A DNA stretch of 64,000 nucleotides from Mizugakiibacter sediminis. Its GTDB lineage: Bacteria > Pseudomonadota > Gammaproteobacteria > Xanthomonadales > Rhodanobacteraceae. A model generated the notes under the pieces. That model searched no databases. It was not told the origin of the DNA and worked only from the letters and a program-made list of their open reading frames with translations. Location of the stretch: assembly GCF_000953855.2 (NCBI RefSeq), contig NZ_DF970243.1, positions 45,273 to 109,272 of the forward strand, in the 5' to 3' direction. Made by a program: the position numbers and the translations under genes. Below are positions 47,897 to 59,200 of the stretch, one piece after another (within the stretch, counting starts at the first letter, position 1; the number at the start of each line of letters is the position of its first letter).

Positions 47897-49132
47897 ATGA
47901 ACCGCAAGAACGAAAAGCAGTTGGTGGTCGGACTCGACATCGGCACCTCGAAGGTGGTGGCGATCGTCGGCGAGTACGCGCCCGGCGAACCGGTCGAGGT
48001 GATCGGCATCGGCTCGCACGTCTCGCGCGGGCTGAAGCGCGGCGTGGTGGTCGACATCGAATCCACCGTGCACTCGATCCAGCGTGCGGTGGAGGAAGCC
48101 GAGCTGATGGCCGGCTGCGACATCCGCTCGGTGTACGCCTCGATTTCCGGCAGCCATCTCGAGACCAAGAACTCGCACGGCACCGCGGCGATCCGCGACC
48201 GCGAAGTGACGCCGGGCGACCTCGACCAGGTGCTGGAAGCGGCCAGCGCGGTGGCGATCCCGGCCGACCGCAAGGTGCTCTACAAGGAGCCGCAGGAGTA
48301 CCGCATCGACGGCCAGGACGGCATCCGCCATCCGGTCGGCATGAGCGGCGTGCGCCTGGAATCGAGCGTGCACCTGGTCACCGGCGCGGCCAGCGCGGTG
48401 CAGAACATCAGCAAGTGCATCAACCGTTGCGGGCTGGCGGTGGACGAACTGGTGCCGGCGGCCGTCGCCAGCGCCAAGGCGGTGCTGACCGACGACGAGC
48501 GCGAGCTCGGCGTCTGCGTGGTCGACCTCGGCGCCGGCACCACCGACATCGCCATCTACACGCAGGGCGCCATCCGCTACACCAAGTCGCTGCCGGTCGG
48601 CGGCGACCAGGTCACCAACGACATCGCCTACGGCGTGCACACGCCGACCGCGCATGCCGAGGAGATCAAGATCAAGTACGCCTGCGCGCTGGCGCAGCTC
48701 GCCCACGCCGAGGAGACCATCCAGGTGCCCAGCGTCGGCGACCGTCCGCCGCGCCGGCTGGCGCGGCAGGCGCTCGCGCAGTCGGTGCAGGCGCGCTACG
48801 AGGAGATCTTCGAGATGGTGCAGGACGAGCTGCGCCGCTCCGGCTACGAGAGCCTGGTCGCGGCCGGCATCGTGCTGTGCGGCGGCGCCGCCAAGATGGA
48901 AGGCGCGCTCGAACTGGCCGAGGAGATCTTCCACAAGATGGTGCGCGTCGGCATGCCGCAGCACGTGATCGGCCTCGCCGACGTCGTCTCCAACCAGATC
49001 CACGCCACCGGCGTCGGCCTGCTGCTGCACGGCGCGCGCATGGGCGGCATGCGCCACGCGCCCGGACCGGTGGCCGGCAGCGTCGGCGACGTGATCGGCC
49101 GTGTGCGCGGCTGGCTGAGCAAGAACTTCTAG
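47897..49132 (+). CDS. ftsA: Cell division protein FtsA
   Basis: 411 residues, actin fold. [48 protein letters not shown] and [20 protein letters not shown]. The C-terminal amphipathic helix ([13 protein letters not shown]) ties it, and FtsZ, to the membrane. Two bases after ftsQ. Confidence 0.96.
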   Translation: MNRKNEKQLVVGLDIGTSKVVAIVGEYAPGEPVEVIGIGSHVSRGLKRGVVVDIESTVHSIQRAVEEAELMAGCDIRSVYASISGSHLETKNSHGTAAIRDREVTPGDLDQVLEAASAVAIPADRKVLYKEPQEYRIDGQDGIRHPVGMSGVRLESSVHLVTGAASAVQNISKCINRCGLAVDELVPAAVASAKAVLTDDERELGVCVVDLGAGTTDIAIYTQGAIRYTKSLPVGGDQVTNDIAYGVHTPTAHAEEIKIKYACALAQLAHAEETIQVPSVGDRPPRRLARQALAQSVQARYEEIFEMVQDELRRSGYESLVAAGIVLCGGAAKMEGALELAEEIFHKMVRVGMPQHVIGLADVVSNQIHATGVGLLLHGARMGGMRHAPGPVAGSVGDVIGRVRGWLSKNF

Positions 49133-49150
49133 CGGCGCAGGAGGCGCCGC
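49132..49150 (+). other. Hairpin at the ftsA stop codon
   Basis: GCGGCGC at 49132-49138 pairs with GCGCCGC at 49144-49150, loop AGGAG, its first base being the last base of the stop. It heads a 115-bp ftsA-ftsZ gap and could tune read-through or mRNA ends. Confidence 0.35.
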
Positions 49151-49247
49151 CGGGCGGTGCAGGTCGCCGCCCTCACGCCCGATCCGCGCAGGAGCGCGGG
49201 CCGGGACGACATCACAACAACGAGATCGCAAAGACGGAGGACGGGAA

Positions 49248-50429
49248 ATGTTCGAGCTGGTCGAAAAACTCGCACCCAATGCGGTGATCAAGGTGATCGG
49301 CGTGGGCGGCGGTGGCGGCAACGCCGTGGCCCACATGGTCAATTCGCAGATCGACGGCGTCGAGTTCATCTGCGCCAACACCGACGCGCAGGCGCTGAAG
49401 AACTCCGGCGCCAAGGTGACCCTGCAGCTGGGCGCCAACGTCACCAAGGGCCTCGGCGCGGGCGCCAATCCCGAGGTCGGCCGCCAGGCCGCGCTCGAGG
49501 ACCGCGAGCGCATCGTCGAGATGATGGAAGGTGCCGACATGGTGTTCATCACCGCCGGCATGGGCGGCGGCACCGGCACCGGCGCGGCGCCGGTGGTGGC
49601 ACAGCTGGCCAAGGAGATGGGCGTGCTGACGGTGGCGGTGGTCACCAAGCCGTTCCCGTTCGAGGGGCGCCGGCGCATGCAGGTGGCGCTGAAGGGTATC
49701 GAGGACCTGCAGCAGCACGTCGACTCGCTGATCACGGTGCCGAACGAGAAGCTGCTGACCGTGCTCGGCCGCGAGGTCACGCTGCTCAGCGCCTTCAAGG
49801 CCGCCAACGACGTGCTGCTCGGCGCCGTGCAGGGCATCGCCGACCTGATCACCCGTCCGGGCCTGATCAACGTCGACTTCGCCGACGTGCGCACGGTGAT
49901 GTCCGAGATGGGCATGGCGATGATGGGCACCGGCACCGCCCGCGGCGACGACCGCGCGCAGGCGGCGGCCGAGTCGGCGATCAACAACCCGCTGCTGGAG
50001 GACGTCAACCTGTCCGGCGCTTGCGGCATCCTGGTCAACGTCACCGCCGGTCCGAACCTGACCATGCGCGAGTTCGACGAGATCGGCCGCGTGGTGCACG
50101 ACTTCGCCAGCGAGGACGCCACCGTGGTGATCGGCACGGCGCTCGACCCGGACATGCAGGACGACGTGCGCGTCACCGTGGTCGCCACCGGGCTCAACCG
50201 CGCGGTCACCACCCGCCATGCGCCGGCGATGCGTCGCGAGGAGCCGGCCCCGGCGCCGCGTCCGCGTCCGGTGATGTTGCGCACCGGCAGCGGCACCGAG
50301 GTGATGGACTACGCCGCCCCGGCGCGCGCGCCGCGTACGCAGGCCGAGCCGCAGGCGGAGGCCGGCAAACCGGAGCCGACGATCGACTACCTGGACATCC
50401 CGGCGTTCCTGCGCCGCCAGGCGGACTGA
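49248..50429 (+). CDS. ftsZ: Cell division GTPase FtsZ
   Basis: 393 residues, with GGAGG upstream. [17 protein letters not shown], the tubulin signature GGGTGTG at 106-112, [17 protein letters not shown] and [19 protein letters not shown]. An Ala/Pro-rich linker leads to the conserved end peptide [12 protein letters not shown], which binds FtsA and other partners. Last gene of the mraZ unit. Confidence 0.97.
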   Translation: MFELVEKLAPNAVIKVIGVGGGGGNAVAHMVNSQIDGVEFICANTDAQALKNSGAKVTLQLGANVTKGLGAGANPEVGRQAALEDRERIVEMMEGADMVFITAGMGGGTGTGAAPVVAQLAKEMGVLTVAVVTKPFPFEGRRRMQVALKGIEDLQQHVDSLITVPNEKLLTVLGREVTLLSAFKAANDVLLGAVQGIADLITRPGLINVDFADVRTVMSEMGMAMMGTGTARGDDRAQAAAESAINNPLLEDVNLSGACGILVNVTAGPNLTMREFDEIGRVVHDFASEDATVVIGTALDPDMQDDVRVTVVATGLNRAVTTRHAPAMRREEPAPAPRPRPVMLRTGSGTEVMDYAAPARAPRTQAEPQAEAGKPEPTIDYLDIPAFLRRQAD

Positions 50430-50759
50430 AGCGGGCGGACGCGCCCTTCGCGGGCGCTCCCGTCGCGTCACCGCAATATGAGGTCCGGTCTTGGGGACCG
50501 GGCCGGCTTGATCCCGCCGCAGCGGCCACTTCCCGTCCGCCGCTGCGGTCAGCCGCCTCCTCCGGGAGGCGGGGCAGCCTTGGCCGCGGTCAGCCCGCTT
50601 GGGTTGGCCGCGGCACTTTCCTTCCGGTGCGAAGGGGAGTAAAAGTTAAGAAATCGTGACCGGCGTCTGAATTTGGACTGCCCGGTTTATTTTTCGGGCC
50701 GGGTGGTGTGCTAGCATCCGGCGCACTTTTGCTGCTGCCCCACGGGATTACAACTAGAA
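50430..50759 (+). other. ftsZ-lpxC intergenic region
   Basis: 330 bp without a gene. It has two adjacent hairpins, CCGCAGCGGC/GCCGCTGCGG (50517-50526, 50539-50548) and CCGCCTCC/GGAGGCGG (50553-50560, 50565-50572), then a less GC-rich stretch and a -10-like TGCTAGCAT at 50709-50717 before lpxC. No T-tract terminator. Confidence 0.5.
50709..50717 (+). promoter_or_regulatory. Extended -10 promoter of lpxC
   Basis: TGCTAGCAT, a TGn-hexamer element 43 bp before the lpxC ATG. TTGGAC at 50674 is too far upstream to serve as its -35. Confidence 0.5.
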
Positions 50760-51671
50760 ATGATCAAGCAGCGTACGCTCAAGAACGTCATCCGGGCGAC
50801 GGGCGTCGGTCTGCATACGGGCGACAAGGTCTACATGACCTTGCGACCCGCGGCGGTGGACACGGGCATCGTGTTCCGCCGCACCGACCTGACCCCGCCG
50901 GTAGAGATTCCCTCCCGCTGCGAAAACGTGGGCGACACCCGCCTCTCCAGCACGCTGGTGAAGGACGGCGTGCGCGTCGGCACCGTCGAACACCTGCTTT
51001 CGGCGATGGCCGGGTTGGGCATCGACAACGCCTACGTCGACCTGTCGGCGCCCGAGGTGCCGATCATGGACGGCAGCGCCGGCCCCTTCGTGTTCCTGCT
51101 GCAGTCCGCCGGCATCGAGGAGCAGGAAGCGCCCAAGCGCTTCATCCGCATCAAGAAGCCGGTGAAGGTGCAGGACGGCGACAAGTGGGCCCGCTTCGAG
51201 CCGTTCGACGGCTTCAAGGTGGGTTTCTCCATCGACTTCAACCATCCGATCTTCACCAAGCGCACGTCGATGGCCGAGATCGACTTCTCGACCACGTCGT
51301 TCGTCAAGGAAGTCAGCCGCGCGCGGACCTTCGGCTTCATGCGCGACATCGAGATGCTGCGCGAGCGCAACCTGGCGCTGGGCGGCTCGATGGACAACGC
51401 GATCGTGCTGGACGACTACCGCGTGCTGAACGAGGACGGCCTGCGTTACGAGGACGAGTTCGTCAAACACAAGATCCTCGACGCGATCGGCGACCTCTAT
51501 CTGCTGGGCCACAGCCTGATCGGCGCCTTCTTCGGCCACAAGTCGGGCCACGAGCTCAACAACCGCCTGCTGCGCGCCCTCATGGCCGACGCCGAGGCGT
51601 GGGAAGAGGTGATCTTCAAGGATCCCGAGGCGGCACCGATCTCCTATGCCCATCCGGCACAGGCGGTGTAA
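50760..51671 (+). CDS. lpxC: UDP-3-O-acyl-N-acetylglucosamine deacetylase LpxC
   Basis: 303 residues. [38 protein letters not shown] with the first zinc His, [20 protein letters not shown] and [20 protein letters not shown] with the other zinc and catalytic residues. Commits UDP-acyl-GlcNAc to lipid A. Separate promoter; converges on dciA. Confidence 0.97.
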   Translation: MIKQRTLKNVIRATGVGLHTGDKVYMTLRPAAVDTGIVFRRTDLTPPVEIPSRCENVGDTRLSSTLVKDGVRVGTVEHLLSAMAGLGIDNAYVDLSAPEVPIMDGSAGPFVFLLQSAGIEEQEAPKRFIRIKKPVKVQDGDKWARFEPFDGFKVGFSIDFNHPIFTKRTSMAEIDFSTTSFVKEVSRARTFGFMRDIEMLRERNLALGGSMDNAIVLDDYRVLNEDGLRYEDEFVKHKILDAIGDLYLLGHSLIGAFFGHKSGHELNNRLLRALMADAEAWEEVIFKDPEAAPISYAHPAQAV

Positions 51672-51687
51672 CATCCCCTGACATTTG

Positions 51688-51717
51688 TGACGCCCATCCG
51701 GGAACCGGCGGGCGTCA
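51688..51717. terminator. Hairpin between convergent lpxC and dciA
   Basis: TGACGCCC at 51688-51695 pairs with GGGCGTCA at 51710-51717; the 14-nt loop can pair further through CCGG. There is no T-run. Confidence 0.45.
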
Positions 51718-51785
51718 TCGGGGATAGTCGATACAACAACAAGCGGTATGCGGCGGGGCAATCCCGTCGCCAGTGGGGGCGGACC

Positions 51786-52253
51786 TCAGCGTCCGCGCGG
51801 GGAAGACGATTCGGCGAAGGACGCCAGTTCCAGGAACAAGGCCCGCAGTTCCGGGTCTGTGAGGGACTTTGCCGCAGCCTGCAGGTGGCGGGCGGCAGCA
51901 GGCGAAAGAGGCTTGCGCTCGGCCGGCTCCGGGGGAACGGACGGCAGGGGAGCCACTTTCACGGTAACCGACTCGGCACGCACGCCCAGCGTGCGCGCGG
52001 CGGAGAGGATTTGCGCCTGAGCCAGGCGCAGCTTCGAAGCCCAGGCCGACGAGGACGCCAGGAAAACGACGCGACCGTTGCGCACGTCCGCGAACCTGAC
52101 CTGATCGCGGAGCGGGGCGGGCAGCGTCTGGCGCAGTCGCTGGTCCATCCGGTCCAGTTCGCGCGCGCGTTCGACCAACGCCGCGACGGACATGCATTCC
52201 CCGACGGGCACCGGCCCGGGGGGCTTGCGACGGGAAGGGGACGACGGCTGCAC
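51786..52253 (-). CDS. dciA: DUF721/DciA-family protein
   Basis: 155 residues from a GTG at 52253; an ATG at 52193 is an alternative. The DUF721 core is VRFADVRNGRVVFLASSSAWASKLRLAQAQIL. DciA proteins load or support the replicative helicase in bacteria without DnaC. The lpxC, dciA, M23 peptidase, secA order is also known from Pseudomonas. Called on the short conserved core. Confidence 0.75.
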   Translation of the reverse strand: MQPSSPSRRKPPGPVPVGECMSVAALVERARELDRMDQRLRQTLPAPLRDQVRFADVRNGRVVFLASSSAWASKLRLAQAQILSAARTLGVRAESVTVKVAPLPSVPPEPAERKPLSPAAARHLQAAAKSLTDPELRALFLELASFAESSSPRGR

Positions 52254-52280
52254 GGCGGAAACCTTCTCGAACGTGTGCGC

Positions 52281-53210
52281 ATGAACATCTTACTCGTCTC
52301 CAGGTCCACGAAGCCGCCGAAAACCGTCGATCTCACCTGCGCGCGCGTGCGCCGCCGCATCGCGATCGGTGTCGTCTCCGCCGTGCTGGCCTGCGCCGGC
52401 CTCGGCGCGGGGCTGGCGTTGTGGCTGGCCAGCCCGCGCGATCGCGCGCTGGCGGAGATCGCGGCGCTGAAGGCGCAGGTCGGGCAGCAGCGCGCGCAGC
52501 TCGGCGAGGTCCAGCGCAGCGCCGAACGCGACATGAATGCGATGGCGGTGCAGCTCGGCCGCCTGCAGGCGCAGGCGATGCGCTTGGATGCGCTGGGCGA
52601 ACGCCTCGCCGAGGCCGGCAAGGTCGGCGGCGGCGAATTCGATTTCGATCAGGCCCCGGCGGTCGGCGGCCCCGAGATCAGCACCGGCGAAGGCTATGCG
52701 TTGCCGCAGAGCCTGGGCCGCTCGATCGACGACCTGCGCACCCAGTTCGACCGCCAGCAGGCGCAGCTCGACGTGCTCGAGAACCTGCTGCTCGACCGCA
52801 AGGTCGATTCCGCCCTGCGCCCCGCCGGCATGCCGGTGCCGGGCTACATCGCCTCCTATTTCGGCGGCCGTCCCGACCCGTTCACCGGCGAACGCGGCTT
52901 CCACGCCGGCCTCGACATCGACGCGCCGCGGGGCACCGGGATCCACGCGGTGGCCGAGGGCGTCGTGACCTACGCCGGCACGCGCTCCGGCTACGGCAAC
53001 GTGGTCGAGGTCGATCACGGCAACGGCTACATGACGCGCTATGCGCACGCCAGCAAGCTGCTGGTGCATCCGGGCCAGCGCGTGCATGCCGGCGAAGTGA
53101 TCGCCGACGTCGGTTCCACCGGCCGCTCCACCGGCCCGCACGTGCATTTCGAGGTGTGGTACGAGGGCCGCCCGGTCAATCCGCTGGCCTACGTGCGCAG
53201 TCACCGCTGA
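52281..53210 (+). CDS. M23-family membrane-anchored peptidase
   Basis: 309 residues. N-terminal membrane helix (VVSAVLACAGLGAGLALWL region), a coiled coil (about 60-180, LAEIAALKAQVGQQRAQLGE and so on), then the LytM/M23 domain with zinc motifs GFHAGLDIDAP and HVHFEVWYEG. Either an endopeptidase for peptidoglycan cross-links or an amidase activator; all four ligand positions seem kept. Divergent from dciA. Confidence 0.88.
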   Translation: MNILLVSRSTKPPKTVDLTCARVRRRIAIGVVSAVLACAGLGAGLALWLASPRDRALAEIAALKAQVGQQRAQLGEVQRSAERDMNAMAVQLGRLQAQAMRLDALGERLAEAGKVGGGEFDFDQAPAVGGPEISTGEGYALPQSLGRSIDDLRTQFDRQQAQLDVLENLLLDRKVDSALRPAGMPVPGYIASYFGGRPDPFTGERGFHAGLDIDAPRGTGIHAVAEGVVTYAGTRSGYGNVVEVDHGNGYMTRYAHASKLLVHPGQRVHAGEVIADVGSTGRSTGPHVHFEVWYEGRPVNPLAYVRSHR

Positions 53211-53305
53211 GCGGAACCCGGCTGCGCGCGGCCGGTCCCATCTCCGCCGGGGTTGAAACCCCGCCCTCGCGTCGCCATGCCTTTGCGGGCCTGGCGAGCG
53301 CCGCG

Positions 53306-53311
53306 TAGTAT
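53306..53311 (+). promoter_or_regulatory. Possible -10 of secA
   Basis: TAGTAT, 67 bp before the secA ATG, in the 167-bp gap after the peptidase gene. No clear -35. Confidence 0.3.
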
Positions 53312-53377
53312 CATTGCGGTTTCGCGTCCGCGGCGTCGGGCGCCCATTCCCTCCATTGCCTGGCCTGCGCACCGCCG

Positions 53378-56119
<2,742 letters not shown>

Positions 56120-56141
56120 GGTATTCGACTCATAAGTTGTG

Positions 56142-56168
56142 AAAAAGGCGGCCGATGGCCGCCTTTTT
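56142..56168. terminator. Rho-independent terminator after secA
   Basis: AAAAAGGCGGCC, loop GAT, GGCCGCCTTTTT: 12 bp perfect stem with A and T flanks, active in either direction. It closes the core-gene part of the window. Confidence 0.9.
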
Positions 56169-56283
56169 GTTTGGGGTCTCCGCATCGTGTACGGCGCTAG
56201 CCAGCCAATGTTGCGTTGCGGCGTGATCGGGTGCGGGAACCGCAATACCTTCACCCTGCCAATTCAACGGGGATGGAAGGCTT

Positions 56284-59200
56284 ATGCGCACAAGGAGCGT
56301 GCTCGCGTTCCTGTTTGTCTTCGCGGTCACATCGCTGACCGCCCACGCCCAGACCGCAGACGGTGTCGAACCCTACGAGGAGTTCGGCAAGCGATTGCGC
56401 GCAGCTGAAGACGTTACGCCGCTCAAGTCCGATGTCTTCGGCGACCAGGTGAGCCTGTACAACGGCGCCACCGAGTTCGACGTCGTCGACATGGACATTC
56501 CCGGCAACAGCAGCTTGCCGGTGCAGCTGCGCCGTCGATTCAAGGTCGAGGACCGCCGCAAGGACCCGGGGAATCTCTACGGGTTCGGAGACTGGGACCT
56601 GGACGTGGCGTACATCGAGGGCACCTTCACCCAGGAAAATGGCTGGAAGGTCAGAACGGATAACGGGTACGACCGCTGCACGAATCCTGCCCCCCCGAAT
56701 ACGTCGATCACATACCCGGCCACTTACACCGCCGATGACGAACAGGTCTGGAATGGCAATTTCCTGCACATCCCAGGCAGCGGCAGCGAAGAGATGCTGC
56801 AGAATACCGAGGCCAAGCTGCCCAAGGTGGCCGACGGGAAGACTTACCCTTGGGTCACCAAGGGCTACTACCAGATCACGTGCCTCGCCTCGACCAAGAA
56901 TGGATATCCAGGCGAAGCCTTCGTCGCCGTATCACCGTCGGGCGTCCGTTATACGTTCGACTATGTGGTGGTGCGGGCCGCGCCCGACCTGAAGCTGAGG
57001 GGTGTGCTCCCGGGCGGCTACACGCTGTTTCTGCCACGCAGCCGCGTGTTTTTCCTCGTATCGCGGATCGATGACCGCTTCGGCAACTGGGTGACCTACA
57101 CCTACAGCGGCGACCACCTCACGCGCATCGCATCCAATGATGGTCGCACGATCGACATTACCTGGTCGGGCAATACTGCGGTTTCGGCAACGAGCGCCCT
57201 AGGGACATGGGCCTACGGCTACTCGGGAAGTTCGCTCAGCTCGGTGACGCGGCCGGATGGGTCGCAATGGACCTACGCCACTGTGTCCGGTTCGTTGGTC
57301 ACCCAAAAGGCCATCGATTCGGGTGGCGAGGGTAGCGGTGACTACACGCCGCCCAACAATCATTGCCAGATAAACAGGGATCCCAATACCGGCAGCTTCA
57401 CTTATGCCGTTGGTGCGCCATCTGGAGCCACCGCCACATATGCTTTTTCGTACCGCCGCCACTATCGCGACGGCGTGCCGAAATCATGCTTCGATGGCAA
57501 TCCGAACCACCTGTATCCCGAGGTCTACGATTTCTTCGACAATTTTACGATCCAGTCGAAGACAGTGACGGGACCCGGCTTGGGGTCGCTCGCATGGACG
57601 TACACCTTCGCCGAGTCAGGCGGGCCTTACGTCGATGCGACGGCTCCCGGTCCCTACGATTCCAGCACCGAGACCTATATTCCCCCGGGTGGCTGCGCCG
57701 ACTACTCCGACTCAAAGTGGGTCGTGGTCAACGGGCCGACTGGCATCACGAAGTACCAGTTCGGCGCCGAGTACGCCTGCAATGAAGGTTGGTTGCTGTC
57801 GACTGAGTTCGACACGCCGGCAGGCGCCGCATTGAAGACGGTGACGAATACCTATGTGGGCAATGGCGAGGTTTCCAGTCAGCCGTTTCCGGGCAATGTG
57901 GGCGTATCGCTGCTGTCGACGTACATAAACCCGCTGGTGGGGCGCTTGCGCCCCGTGCGTTCGACCGTCACGGCGCAGGACGGTGCGACGTTCACTGCCA
58001 CGACCAACGGTTACGACGCGTTCGCCAGCCCCGTCAGCGTGACGAAGTCGAGTTCGTTGGGTTACACGCGGACCGACGTCACGACGTATTCGACCAATCT
58101 CGCCAAATGGGTGATCGGCCAGGTGGCCAAGGTCACCAATAGCAACACCAGTGCAGTGGTCGAGCAGATCGATTACGACGCGACCACGGCGCTGCCGATC
58201 CGCACCTACGCCTTCGGCAAGCTCAAGGCGACCAACAGCTACAACGCCGACGGCACGCTGGCTTCGGTCACCGACGGCAACAGTCACGCGACAACCCTGA
58301 ACAGCTGGTACCGCGGCCTTCCACGCAGCGTCGCCTACGCTGACGGCAAGGGTGAAAGCGCGGTCGTCAACGACGCGGGCTGGATTACCTCGCTGACCGA
58401 TGAGAACGGCTTCACGACCAACTATGGCTACGACGCGATGGGGCGGGTGAACCTGATCACCTATCCCTCGGGCGACAGCACGGCGTGGAACCAGACCCAG
58501 ATTTCGTTCAGTGCCGGCTACCCGGCGGCGGACGGGTTGCCAGCCGGTCACTGGCGTCAGCGCATCATCACTGGTAATTCGATGACGGAGACGCTGTACG
58601 ACGCGCTGTGGCGTCCCGTCATCAAACAGCGGTATGACATCAACGATGTCAATAACACCTTGAGCCAAGCGGTGATTCGCTACGACGCGAACGGTAACGT
58701 CACGTTTTCGTCCTGTCCCCAGCGTTCGTTCGACCAGGCGGTTACGAGCACCTGGGCAGATCCGACCAAGACGCCGAATGCTTCGGGAATGCACACGACC
58801 TACGATGCGTTGGGCCGTCCAACCCAAGTGACGCAGGACTCCGAACTCGGCGCATTGACGACCACCACAAGCTACCTTTCCGGCCTCAAGGTCAAGGTTA
58901 CCAATCCGCGTGGCTACGCCACGACCACCAGTTTCCAGGCCTTCGACACCCCCGACACCAGCCGGCCCGTGCTGATCCAGGCTCCGGAGGGGGCGACCAC
59001 GACGATCACCCGCGACGTGTTCGGCAAGCCGCTCGCGCTGACACGCTCGGGCAGTTATGGCGGCGGTACGGTGTCGGCGACACGTCGCTACGTCTACGAC
59101 GGCAACCAACTGCTCTGCAAGGTGATCGAGCCGGAGACCGGCGCGACGCTGATGGACTACGACGCTGCCGGCAACCTCGCCTGGACCGCACCAGGCACGA

